From Pirellulales bacterium (GTDB lineage Bacteria; Planctomycetota; Planctomycetia; Pirellulales; Lacipirellulaceae), in the NCBI GenBank assembly GCA_022841705.1, contig JALHQZ010000011.1, positions 1 to 64,000 of the forward strand: a stretch of 64,000 nucleotides of DNA, read 5' to 3'. The translations under genes were made by a program, and so were the position numbers. Below are positions 1 to 7,649 of the stretch, piece by piece; position 1 is the first letter of the stretch; each line of letters starts with the position of its first letter. The notes beneath the pieces were generated by a model. The model made no database searches and had not been told where the DNA came from. It was given only the letters and a program-made list of their open reading frames with translations.

Positions 1-248
1 GCATCGCGGTCTGCTGCCCCGTGCATGACGCCCTGCTGATCGAAGCCGACGCCGATCACATCGAAACGGAGGCGGCCCGCTGCCAAGCGTACATGCGTGA
101 AGCTTCCGAGGTGGTGCTGAACGGGTTCCCCCTGCGGAGCGACTGCAAAATCGTAACCTATCCCGACCGTTACATGGACCCGCGCGGCGAAGCGTTTTGG
201 AATACGGTGATGGGGCTCATCGAGCAACATGTGGCCGTCGCCGCGTAG
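1..248 (+). CDS. DNA polymerase family A, C-terminal fragment
   Basis: Only the last ~82 residues are in the window. The frame is open to the left edge, so the gene starts outside. The visible part begins with a CCPVHDALLIEA segment. This matches motif C of family A polymerases, where the VHD carries a catalytic metal-binding Asp. It continues with an alpha-helical stretch (AYMREASEVVL) and a typical end segment containing YPDRYMDPRG. The product would be a template-directed DNA polymerase. Polymerases with VHDA in place of VHDE occur in phage-like or accessory contexts, which fits the unusual genes that follow; that context reading is inference. The GTG at 21 is the Val of motif C and not a start. 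Confidence 0.75.
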   Translation, partial: IAVCCPVHDALLIEADADHIETEAARCQAYMREASEVVLNGFPLRSDCKIVTYPDRYMDPRGEAFWNTVMGLIEQHVAVAA

Positions 249-276
249 CCGTCGACCCAACGAGCGCGGTTGGCCA

Positions 277-297
277 GGTGTCCCCCCAGCGGACACC
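277..297 (+). terminator. Possible hairpin after polymerase gene
   Basis: GGTGTCC (277-283) pairs with GGACACC (291-297) around a 7-nt loop, about 30 nt after the polymerase stop codon. No T-run follows, so intrinsic termination is only a suggestion. Confidence 0.3.
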
Positions 298-384
298 CAA
301 CGTGTCCCGTCATAGAACAGGTACGTGTCCCTTGAAGCAACACCCGTACAGTATCTTTCTATCTTTCTTTATCTATATAGAAAT

Positions 385-392
385 AGAGGAGG
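385..392 (+). promoter_or_regulatory. Strong Shine-Dalgarno deciding a GTG start
   Basis: AGAGGAGG lies 7 nt before the GTG at 400. An in-frame start at 325 has no such site, so the GTG is preferred for the winged-helix gene. Confidence 0.65.
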
Positions 393-399
393 CCCTATC

Positions 400-1074
400 G
401 TGACGGACAACATTGATTTGTCAGCGTACGGTTCGCCACTTAATCCGACCAACATCCAAGCAGCGATTGGGTTGCGAATTCCCAGGGGGCAGAAGTTCGT
501 CCGTGGGCCAATCCCTTGGAGCTGGCTAACGGCCACCGCACAACTTTCGCCATCGAGCGCGAGCGTCGGGCTGGTTCTGTGGCTGCTCCGCGGGTGTACC
601 AATTCCCCCGTCGTGAAGTTCAGTTACAACCGAGCAAAGGAGTTGGGATTGAAACGGCAATCGGTTTATAGGGCCTTCGATTTGATGGAGGCGGCCGGCT
701 TAGTATCAGTTGTGCGTAACCCGGGGAAAAGCCCGATTGTAACTATCCTGACCCCCGATCCTGCCGCAGATCTTCCGAAGGGGCAGAAGTTCGTGCGTGG
801 GCCCATCCCTTGGAACTGGCTTGAGGCGGCCGCCCAACAATCCCCATCCAGCGTTGGCGTCGGGTTAGTTCTTTGGTTTCTCCGCGGGTGTAAAAATTCA
901 TCCGTTGTGAAGTTTAGTTACAAGCGAGCAGCTGAATTGGGAGTGAAGCGGAAGTCGGTTTACTCGGCCCTCAAGTTCATGGAGGCAGCCGGCTTAGTGT
1001 CAGTTAAGCGTAGCCCCGGGAATTGCCCCGTCGTAACGATTCTGGCCCCCGAGCATACCGCCGCTCCAGCGTGA
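400..1074 (+). CDS. Tandem winged-helix repeat protein
   Basis: This 224-residue protein consists of two copies of one ~85-residue module. Each copy starts with a GQKFVRGPIPW segment, then a helical part (VGLVLW.LRGC.NS), then a winged-helix-like part (VKFSY.RA.ELG.KR.SVY) ending in MEAAGLVSV.R.PG and a VVTIL strand. Copy 1 spans about residues 28-125 and copy 2 about 130-220. The helix-turn-helix part suggests DNA binding, perhaps in regulation or plasmid/phage-style replication control. No catalytic motif is seen. The GTG start is chosen because of the AGAGGAGG site upstream. I recall single-module relatives as small planctomycete proteins of unknown function. The duplication makes a covalent 'dimer', which is an inference about mode of action. 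Confidence 0.75.
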   Translation: MTDNIDLSAYGSPLNPTNIQAAIGLRIPRGQKFVRGPIPWSWLTATAQLSPSSASVGLVLWLLRGCTNSPVVKFSYNRAKELGLKRQSVYRAFDLMEAAGLVSVVRNPGKSPIVTILTPDPAADLPKGQKFVRGPIPWNWLEAAAQQSPSSVGVGLVLWFLRGCKNSSVVKFSYKRAAELGVKRKSVYSALKFMEAAGLVSVKRSPGNCPVVTILAPEHTAAPA

Positions 1075-1718
1075 CGACAGTAACCCCATCGCGGTTTCTC
1101 TAAGCTCCTACGAGGGCGCTCCACCGCGCTCAATGTCCGGAAGCCCTCAGGGGCCCACCCTTAACGCCAAGAGCAGCAGGAGCGCGCTGGGGCGCTGTAA
1201 AGGGATGCGGGTTTGGGGCCAGATTTTTGTGGTCGGAACTTACCGCTTTGGTAGCGATCCCCCGGTCAATCAGCAGATCGAGTTTTCGCCATCCCCATCT
1301 TCATCGGTATATTGGCGCCCTCGCTGACCATCACGGGCAACGGTCATGGGCACCGATCTCGCCCGCGTTTTTCGTGACGCTCTCAGCAGCTTAAATTTGT
1401 CCAGCAGCGCCCCCAACGAAACCGGCAACAACCATTAGGTCTTGCGCTTGCGCGAAGGGTGCGTCTGATCAACAATGGTGAAACCAATCGGCTTCCGCTG
1501 CCCCGTGTGCAGGGAGCGGTCCGGGGGCAAGTTGTCCTCTCGCGACAAAGGAGGAACTTCAGTACGCCGCGAACGGAGGCGCCAGTCAGCCTGGGGCTCC
1601 TTCTGTCTTGTGCGGGAAGATTAAGCGACGACGACTGCCGAAACGACACCCTGATTTATTTTGGTTTCTAAAAACCTGAGGGTGGAAATGACGCCAAGCC
1701 CTCCGGCGAAGCTGGCGA
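1075..1718. other. Intergenic stretch without a supported gene
   Basis: Short open frames exist on both strands (for example 1133-1327, 1383-1649, 1459-1671), but they have no recognisable motifs, no good ribosome binding sites and arginine/serine-rich random-like content. I see no RNA gene or IS end. Confidence 0.5.
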
Positions 1719-2384
1719 TTAGCCGTCCTCCCCCACCGCAGTGGCGATCGTGTAACCAGTGTCGTCTCGGCGGGAGCACAACCTGTTCTGGAAGTCGATC
1801 ACGGCCGCGAGTGTCTCGTTGCTTCGCACCCCTGGTTCGGCACTAAGTTCCGTCGTGAGCTCAGCAGCTTCCACGAACCGGTTCGCTCGCCTGAGAATAT
1901 CCACGAGCCGAACTCGCAAAACTATTTGCCCCTCACCACCCAACGATGGCGGTAGCGGCAGCAGGGCCTCAATCGTCTGGTCTCGAAATGCTCGGGCCAG
2001 CTCGGGTAACTCCGCGTCATCACACACCCAAGCCGCCCTGAGCGCTGCTTCGCCCGATTCATACGCACCCCGTCCACGTTGCAACTCAGCGAAGCAAGCG
2101 AATCTCTTAGCGAGCGAGGGAATTGCTGCGTCGTTCATAATTCGCTGAATTGCCACCGACTCAAGCAAGTGCCCGACGTCCGGAATTGGCTCGCTTAGAT
2201 CCGTATTCACAAAATGGCAGTGGGGACACTGTTGTAGCCACGTCTCCATCGTCGAACGAGCCATTTCCGGGGGCCGCAGATCGAGATCGGCACTGCCGAA
2301 CTGGTTGGTGCTGTTAAGCACATCACACTTCACCTTGGCGCCACAGTGGGCACATTTTTTCGTGATCGTTGCGTACGTCGTCAT
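1719..2384 (-). CDS. CpXC/DUF2225-like zinc-ribbon protein
   Basis: This 221-residue protein starts with a two-knuckle zinc ribbon: CAHC at residues 11-14 and CPHC at 53-56. Between them lies a conserved-looking segment (LNSTNQFGSADLDLRPPE). The rest is helical and tetratricopeptide-like, with an AALRAAW segment near the middle and a second VEAAELTTELSAE helix towards the C-terminus. The layout resembles CpXC/DUF2225-type proteins, whose function is not established. No signal peptide is seen, so it should be cytoplasmic. The gene stands alone on the minus strand. The fold call rests on the cysteine pattern and general resemblance. Confidence 0.7.
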   Translation of the reverse strand: MTTYATITKKCAHCGAKVKCDVLNSTNQFGSADLDLRPPEMARSTMETWLQQCPHCHFVNTDLSEPIPDVGHLLESVAIQRIMNDAAIPSLAKRFACFAELQRGRGAYESGEAALRAAWVCDDAELPELARAFRDQTIEALLPLPPSLGGEGQIVLRVRLVDILRRANRFVEAAELTTELSAEPGVRSNETLAAVIDFQNRLCSRRDDTGYTIATAVGEDG

Positions 2385-2803
2385 CCGAGAAACCCCCGTG
2401 GCTGTGAATAGAGTGGGCTAGTTACGCCAGGCCGTTGTACGTCTGGCCGGCGAACCTTTGCCGAGCATTGCCGACAAACCCCCGTATGAACCGGCAAACG
2501 ATTGTGGGCTCGGGTGAAGCGGTAAGCAATTGAGTAGGAAAGCACGATCTTACCCGAGCAGCGATGCATCGATAAGAATGCTCGGCCGTCCGTACGAACC
2601 GTACGCTGCGGCCCCCCCCTCACCAACGCTCCACCAAGCAGCTCCCGCCACCAACGCCGCACGACCACCGTCCCGCACTGTCACCGACCCTCAACTAATC
2701 CCCGCTGCTCACGAACGCCCACAAGCAAATCCCGAACTGAATCGCCATAGCCCGGCTCAACTATTGCTGTCCAAAACCGCTGCGAATTATGGGCAAACAA
2801 CTG
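2385..2803. other. Intergenic stretch, nothing recognised
   Basis: This lies between the zinc-ribbon gene and the end of the S1/P1 nuclease gene, both on the minus strand. It must hold the promoter of the zinc-ribbon gene, but I see no clear -35/-10 pair, hairpin or conserved frame. Confidence 0.4.
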
Positions 2804-4042
2804 TCAGCCCCCACACACAAGGCACTTCTCCCCTTCATCCGCGGTGCAAGGCCGGCCTAAATCGGTGTCCCCGAACCAGCGGCAGCTTTGATTGTGCCGT
2901 TTGTTGGTATCGGAATTGAGCCAGTGCGTCAGCTTCGACTCCGGACGGACGGGTTCAGCGACAGGAACCGGTGTGAGCGCTTGGGGCGTTGTACTAGGAG
3001 CAGCCCGCTCTGATTCAATGGCGTCGGGGATTGGCTCGAATTTAATTTTCGGGAGGAGCTCGTGAAGCAGGGCCGCCATCCGCTGCCCCGCGAGTTTTGC
3101 CCGTGCTTCCGCAATCTTCCGAGCATTCACTGAGTACTCGGGTGGGGGATTTAGCGGGGGCAATTCCTCTTCCCCCGCGGCGGCAATAATTGCTCCGCGA
3201 ACGGCGGCATCGTAAACGTGCTCTTGGGCGAGCTGGTAACTTTCCAGCAGCCATGTTTTTGGCGTGAGATCAATCTCGGTGGGTAGCGATTTGAGAGCGG
3301 GGTCTTGGGCCACAAGCCGCTGCACTTTACCCCGAACATCGTTGTACCGGCCCGTGTCGAGAATCGCGTTGTCCCAGAACGCGTGCAGCTTGAACGAGCC
3401 CCGTACGAAGAGCTGATTGCCTCCGCGGTCACCTTGGGGAAAGCGGGGGGAGAGATACAGCGACGACGCGTGGCACGGCTGGTGAGCGTCACCGATTAAG
3501 TGCAGCAGCCAGCACAACGCGATGGATTTTTTGGCGGGGGGAGTTTTGGCGTCTTTCAACAATGCCAGCGAACTCATTGTCGCCTGCAAAATATTCTGGT
3601 GCGGCGAGGAGGGGTCCGGGGGTGGCGTCTGGGTTCGGTTGGCAGTCACACCGGCAGCGAGAATATCGCGATCAGCGGGGGTCAGATAAATCGGCAAATT
3701 GATGTAGTGCCACTCTCCTTGATTAAATTCAGCGACGTCCTGCGCACTCACGCCGGGGGACGGACGGCGAACAATGTCGGGCCAGGTCGCAGCGAACGCG
3801 AATAACCACTGCTTTTTTTCCGCTTCGCTGCCCTTCCATATATTCGGGGGCATGCGGCCCTCGAAGTGGTCGGCATAGCGGGGGTGCTGCTCGATCAATC
3901 CCGTGAGCTGGTCACGCTCTTGTTTGGTGAGAGCTTCCCACGCCAATAAATCGATCGCCATATGTCCCGCTGAGTTCCACGCCTGAGCAGTCGGAACTGC
4001 TGACAGGGATAGGATGAGAATCAGCAGCGGGCGGAGCGACAT
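2804..4042 (-). CDS. Secreted S1/P1-type zinc nuclease
   Basis: This is a 412-residue exported single-strand nuclease/phosphodiesterase of the S1/P1 family (three-zinc, phospholipase C-like fold). A signal peptide ends in AQA at residue 21, so mature Trp22 can act as N-terminal zinc ligand, as the family requires. Other expected ligands are visible: His27 (WNSAGH), Asp89 (WPD), His112 (GEWHYIN), His181/Asp185/His191 (LHLIGDAHQPCH) and His220/Asp224 (LHAFWD). After the catalytic domain (to about residue 320) comes a proline-rich linker. The last ~40 residues form a Trp/Cys-rich tail (THWLN..., RHNQSCRWF, CLVCGG) that is not part of classical S1/P1. It may be a small metal-binding or surface-attachment module. 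The gene appears monocistronic. Confidence 0.92.
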   Translation of the reverse strand: MSLRPLLILILSLSAVPTAQAWNSAGHMAIDLLAWEALTKQERDQLTGLIEQHPRYADHFEGRMPPNIWKGSEAEKKQWLFAFAATWPDIVRRPSPGVSAQDVAEFNQGEWHYINLPIYLTPADRDILAAGVTANRTQTPPPDPSSPHQNILQATMSSLALLKDAKTPPAKKSIALCWLLHLIGDAHQPCHASSLYLSPRFPQGDRGGNQLFVRGSFKLHAFWDNAILDTGRYNDVRGKVQRLVAQDPALKSLPTEIDLTPKTWLLESYQLAQEHVYDAAVRGAIIAAAGEEELPPLNPPPEYSVNARKIAEARAKLAGQRMAALLHELLPKIKFEPIPDAIESERAAPSTTPQALTPVPVAEPVRPESKLTHWLNSDTNKRHNQSCRWFGDTDLGRPCTADEGEKCLVCGG

Positions 4043-4137
4043 TGGGTGTCGGCGAATGAGGTTAGCGGGGAAGAGAATGACCTGAGTTTAGCAGCGTTGA
4101 ATTGGGCCCGGGCTGCAGCGAACGAAGCTGCTGGCGC

Positions 4138-4483
4138 CAGGATGACAGGATAAACCTGAGAAACTCCTTCTATGTGGGTATTTTTTTTCTCTCTCCCCTC
4201 TTTATTTTTTTCTTATATCAAATTTAAGAAAACATCCTGTCCATCCTGGCAGATCGTCGTAAGTTGTTTCTGACAAAGGACTTGCGGTGACAGGATGGCC
4301 ATTTTTATCCTGCCATGATCCTGGTCACCCTGGCAGATTTCGACCCCGGAACGCCAGGAAACGGTATTGCGGGGGGTAAAAACCTGTCCCCGCTGGCAGA
4401 GTTCCGACCCGGTTAACCCTAAAACTGGCCTGCTGCCAGGATCGCTGCCAGGATCAAGCCCGGCATCCTGCCACGATCCTGAC
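4138..4483. repeat. CAGGAT/ATCCTG-rich degenerate repeat tract
   Basis: Eleven CAGGAT or ATCCTG hexamers occur here in both orientations, mostly inside longer CTGCCAGGAT-like units. The tract sits between the nuclease gene and the next leader, in a ~1-kb stretch (4043-5098) where I find no protein-coding gene. The alternating orientations could fold into several hairpins. The unit length is irregular, so this is not a CRISPR array. Confidence 0.5.
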
Positions 4484-4910
4484 ACGGTCGCGACCAGATC
4501 ACAGCCGCCCAAAAGCCACTGCCTCCAAAATTTTGGCCGCTTCCTGGCGTGCTGCATTTGGCAATCGACGCCTTTACTTCGCCGCTGAAATTCCCAACCG
4601 CACCAAACTCAACCGTCTGATTTTCGGTTGCGGGGGAAGTTCGCTCGAATTGCTGTTCCCGCTGAACCAGGCCAGTTTTGGCGGTGTGATCTTTTTCCAT
4701 CAATCACGACCCTAATGGCGTGCTCACGCCGCTGCTTGGCGACAATACGTGGCAGGCGTGTTCTCGTTGTGGCCCGCTGCGAATCATCGCTGTTCTTGCT
4801 GAGCCGATTGTCGCTGCCGCGGGGACTTGATTCCGCCGCAAATCATCGGCGTCGAAAAATTATTTTTTTTCGCGAGCAGCTCGAAGTTCGCTTGCGCTCC
4901 CCGGTGAACT

Positions 4911-4950
4911 GCGCTCTAATGACCGGGTGCTGGTGATGTGTAGCACAACC
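4911..4950 (+). repeat. Cassette boundary motif, copy a
   Basis: This starts GCGCTCTAAT, continues with a GGGTGCTG core and ends in TGTAGCACAAC. The same ~37-bp motif occurs at 6607, 41771 and 42323 and, expanded, at 7158. A TTGCGCTC precedes copies 4911 and 6607. Here the motif stands 188 bp before the ATG of the 199-residue gene, nearly the spacing seen in front of the two 68-residue genes. Confidence 0.6.
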
Positions 4951-5023
4951 GCGTTGGAGTAAAGGGGCAAGCACTGCGGTGAAGCCCGAGCAGCGGTTGT
5001 TCAATACCCAGCATTTCGTTTTC

Positions 5024-5076
5024 GACCGACGAACGAGCATTTTCGTTCGTGGTCTCCACCCCGACGCAAATGCGTC
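5024..5076 (+). promoter_or_regulatory. Leader hairpins before the 5099 gene
   Basis: GACC plus ACGAACGA (5024-5036) pairs with TCGTTCGT plus GGTC (5043-5054), a ~12-bp stem with one bulge. A second stem, GACGC/GCGTC (5063-5076), lies just before the GAAGGA ribosome binding site (5085-5090). The order large hairpin, small hairpin, AAGGA and 8-nt spacing to ATG is the same as in the leaders at 6724-6793 and 41887-41957. Confidence 0.55.
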
Positions 5077-5098
5077 ACAAACGCGAAGGACAAACGCG

Positions 5099-5698
5099 AT
5101 GAGTATTAAAACTAAAGCTGGTGCCCTGCTGCAAGATCGCCCCCCGACAAAACGGCGAGCGAAGAAACTGCCGCCGCAGCAACGGCTCGAGTCGCCGAAA
5201 GGCCGCAAGCCAGCGAATCTTGAAGTCGACGAGAAGTACGCCACGGTGTTCGACAAGATTCCACTGGCGAACGACGGTGATTTAGCAGCAGAGCAGTTCG
5301 TCGACGAATATCTGCGGGACATTGATCCCATCGATCTTGACGCCGAAGGATTGGAGGAACATCCGCTGAGAGTTCTGGCACACAATCTTACCGAGCGGTG
5401 CCCCGAAGCAATTGCCGGCTCGGACTCAGTGACCGAGTACTTCAATATCTGGGGACGGCGGCTACACCGGAGTGTAGCCGGACGCGTGGTGCCGCTGGCG
5501 ATCTTGAAGCTATTTTCGCTAAGTCTGTCGGCGAGACGTCTGCAATCGCTAGACACCACAAGTGATTTAGCGAAGCCCGACTTGGACGCCGGCGGGCCTG
5601 ATCAACGAGTGCGAAACCGGCGGCGGTTGCTGATGCTTCAGATCATCCAAGAGGTGGAGGAACTTCAGCATGAGGGCCTCGATCCGTTCGTTGACTAG
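5099..5698 (+). CDS. Hypothetical 199-residue protein
   Basis: I do not recognise this protein. It starts at ATG 5099, 8 nt after GAAGGA. An upstream in-frame start would run through the leader hairpins, so it is rejected. The N-terminus is basic (TKRRAKKLPPQQR) and the middle is acidic (VDEYLRDIDPIDLDAEGLEE). The C-terminal half is helical with a basic patch (RVRNRRRLLMLQIIQEVEELQ). No signal peptide or membrane segment is present. The basic/acidic layout would suit a DNA- or RNA-associated protein, but that is only inference. It is followed, 130 bp later, by the PC4-like gene on the same strand. Confidence 0.6.
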   Translation: MSIKTKAGALLQDRPPTKRRAKKLPPQQRLESPKGRKPANLEVDEKYATVFDKIPLANDGDLAAEQFVDEYLRDIDPIDLDAEGLEEHPLRVLAHNLTERCPEAIAGSDSVTEYFNIWGRRLHRSVAGRVVPLAILKLFSLSLSARRLQSLDTTSDLAKPDLDAGGPDQRVRNRRRLLMLQIIQEVEELQHEGLDPFVD

Positions 5699-5828
5699 AC
5701 GGTTCTGTGCGTCGTGTTCCGTTTTTCTCTGGGGTTTTACCCCGGCTTCGACAACGGCCGCTACGACCGCTGTCGAGCCGTGCTTTCAACGCGTTGTTTT
5801 TTCCCTCTTAACCCGCTGGAGTTTTGCT

Positions 5829-6092
5829 ATGAAGTCTACTTTTCCCCAAACCGTCATCACCTCCATTCCCAAAAGTCGGTCTGAGGAGGTCCGGCTATCT
5901 GTGGGAGAATACAGGGGCAAGGTCCGGGTGGATGTGCGGTCCTTTGTGCTCGGCGCCGATGACGAGTTCATCGCGACGAAAATGGGAGTATCACTGACGC
6001 TCGATCATTATGCCGAATTAGCGGCCGGCTATCAGCGACTTGAGGAACTGCTGGTTGAGAAAGGCCTCATCCCCCGACGGGCGGCTTGCTAA
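5829..6092 (+). CDS. PC4/p15-like single-stranded-DNA-binding protein
   Basis: This 87-residue protein resembles the transcriptional coactivator PC4/p15 family, small dimeric proteins that bind single-stranded nucleic acid. The core runs from EEVRLSVGEYRGKVRVDVR through an acidic turn (GADDEFIATKMG) to VSLTLDHYAEL, matching the family order of strand, GK turn, R-strand, TKxGxxL and final helix. A start at ATG 5829 gives the usual size; upstream in-frame sequence is compositionally different and is left out. It follows a short GGGG-TTTTA-CCCC hairpin at 5731-5743. Its neighbours are also small, apparently mobile-type genes. A role in transcription or replication of an accessory element is inferred. 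Confidence 0.7.
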   Translation: MKSTFPQTVITSIPKSRSEEVRLSVGEYRGKVRVDVRSFVLGADDEFIATKMGVSLTLDHYAELAAGYQRLEELLVEKGLIPRRAAC

Positions 6093-6606
6093 GCAGTTGT
6101 GATTTGACCCGCTGGCGGCCAGGGAATAGGCCGACCGGCGAGTCGATTTCCGCAGCGACATCCAATCGGACGTGTTGCGGTTATTTTTGTGCTGAGCTTC
6201 TCACGAACATCTCGCTTACCGCCACTCAACGCTGTCGCTTTCGATTGGCGACCCTCTCTCCCGCGGGCGTTCAAATGCTCCCTCGCGTAGCTCCTCGCGT
6301 GCGTGGTCAGCGTCGGGCTAGCCAGCCACCCGGTTCAACATCGCCGTAGCGCTCATCCTGCGTTTCTAGCAGCAGTACTGATTCATTCGTTCCTGTGTCG
6401 GATGAATTGACGACGGCCCGTTACTGCGGTTCGCTGAGCAGGGGCCGCACTACCCGCGGTCGCAATGTGTCTCGGCCCTCCTCGCGGTGTAAGTCGGCAC
6501 AACCCCCCTTGGGCAACTGCGATTTTTTGTTTTAAGCACCGTCAAAAAAAAAAACGCGAAAATCTTTTCGAACAGTGGGTAATGTGCTTGCGCTCATCCC
6601 TGGTTT
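6093..6606. other. Intergenic stretch before cassette copy 1
   Basis: I see no supported coding frame here. It contains an 11-base A-run at 6544-6554. A TTGCGCTC element just before 6607 is shared with the boundary motif at 4911. Confidence 0.4.
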
Positions 6607-6792
6607 GCGCTCTAATTCGGGGGCTGATGTGATGTAGCACAACCCCTGTTGGATCATCACGAGCGTGGACCGCGGTCGCCTCGTCACCACAGGGTTGGCC
6701 ATCACCAGCAACCTGCCGTGAGACCGCTCGTCGTGAGCGGCCGCGGCTTTTGTTCCTGGCGTAGTTTCGCCAACACACAAAGGACTAAAAAG

Positions 6793-6999
6793 ATGCGAGA
6801 TTTCGACAAGGTTTTCATGCCGAGCGACTGGAACGACGAACCTACGCGTGGAATCCGGCACACAGCGGAATCGCCCCTCCCACCGGGAATCGCCGCCCGG
6901 AAAGCTCGGCAGGCGGAATGGCTGGCGGCTCAAAAGGTGGCCGACATGCGAAGGCAAGCTGCAAGCCAGGACCCGGATGATTCGGCGGAGTGTGGTTGA
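6793..6999 (+). CDS. 68-residue orphan protein, cassette copy 1
   Basis: No known family is recognised. The start is fixed by AAAGGA 8 nt upstream and by its paralogue at 41957, which has exactly the same length. The N-terminus MRDFDKVFM...WNDEP is nearly identical in the two. The rest is more variable and polar (GIAARKARQAEWLAAQK), probably helical, with no signal peptide or membrane segment. The conserved aromatic/acidic N-terminus suggests a short interaction motif. Its leader and terminator are also conserved, so the whole unit seems to be kept as an expression cassette. Its role is unknown. Confidence 0.65.
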   Translation: MRDFDKVFMPSDWNDEPTRGIRHTAESPLPPGIAARKARQAEWLAAQKVADMRRQAASQDPDDSAECG

Positions 7000-7009
7000 G
7001 GTCGGACTT

Positions 7010-7049
7010 TCCCCAGCGACTGCCGTTCGGGAGTGCTGGGGATTCTTGG
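7010..7049 (+). terminator. Terminator-like hairpin of cassette copy 1
   Basis: TCCCCAGC (7010-7017) pairs with GCTGGGGA (7035-7042), followed by TTCTTGG. The equivalent stem in copy 2 is TCCACAGC/GCTGTGGA. A C-G pair is exchanged for an A-T pair on both arms, which is covariation supporting a real RNA stem. It begins 11 nt after the stop codon in both copies. Confidence 0.65.
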
Positions 7050-7210
7050 CTGTTGGCGCCAGATCATCGGGGGCAAAGGTGGCGGGAATGCGACCGCTGG
7101 TTTCCCGCAAGGATTTTGTGTGCGTTGTCCGATAGCCCTTGCGCAGACCATTACCATGCGCCCCAATTAGGGTGCTGGGGTGTTGGGGGTGCTAGGGTGC
7201 TAGGGCGTTG

Positions 7211-7378
7211 TTGGACAGCACGCGGCGGCTCCGTTACTGGCTACACGATTCATTTGTCGGAACGACGATCGCGATCTTCGCCGGACTGGCTCACGCCGTT
7301 ACTTGGCTGCAACGGTGCTATTTCAACCGGCGTGAGCGGCGGGCTTCGCTCGGCGTCGAAGAGCCGCCACCTGGCTGA
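7211..7378 (+). CDS. Possible 55-residue membrane protein
   Basis: A TTG-started frame encodes a short basic N-terminus (STRRLRYWLHD), one predicted membrane helix (SFVGTTIAIFAGLAHAVTWL) and a basic C-terminus (RCYFNRRERR). The positive charge on both sides and the single hydrophobic segment look protein-like. A good intrinsic terminator 40 nt downstream supports a transcript ending here. There is no clear ribosome binding site, the start overlaps the boundary motif, and no homologue is recognised. This is a weak call. Confidence 0.25.
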   Translation: MDSTRRLRYWLHDSFVGTTIAIFAGLAHAVTWLQRCYFNRRERRASLGVEEPPPG

Positions 7379-7417
7379 CTTCAACGGCAAAGTAGATCAG
7401 CAGTGATAATCATGCAG

Positions 7418-7456
7418 TCCACGGCGACTCTCGGTCGAGATTGCCGTGGATTTTTT
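7418..7456 (+). terminator. Intrinsic terminator
   Basis: TCCACGGC (7418-7425) pairs with GCCGTGGA (7443-7450) and is followed directly by six T. This is the clearest rho-independent terminator in the window. It closes the transcript that includes cassette copy 1. Confidence 0.8.
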
Positions 7457-7649
7457 GTGCTCTTGCGGTGAAGTTGTCTGCCCCCCACGCAACGCTCCGG
7501 GTTTTCGGCGATTGATTCCAGCCGCGATGCGGATCCAGCTCAATTCATAGGAGTATTACTTTCGGTCACGTCTTCCGCAGCCAAGCACCGTCCGCCTACA
7601 ATCGGAGATCGAATCCGTTCCAACCTGCTCCAACTCCCGAGACGATCGT

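Larger units (their letters stand above)
6607..7214 (+). repeat. Dispersed cassette, copy 1
   Basis: The unit begins with the ~37-bp boundary motif (GCGCTCTAAT ... TGTAGCACAAC). It then has a leader with two hairpins (6724-6740 and 6757-6772), AAAGGA (6779-6784), the 68-residue gene, a terminator hairpin, and a second, expanded boundary motif from 7158. The copy at 41771-42358 has the same order. The distance from motif start to ATG is 186 bp in both copies. The distance between the two motifs is 551 bp here and 552 bp there. Confidence 0.7.

Noticed and set aside
1383..1671. Overlapping small frames on both strands
   Set aside because: Arg/Ser-rich random-like translations, with no start signals or recognisable motifs.
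4138..4483. CRISPR-like array
   Set aside because: Units vary in length and orientation, no constant spacers exist, and no cas genes are present. No CRISPR array was seen anywhere in the window.
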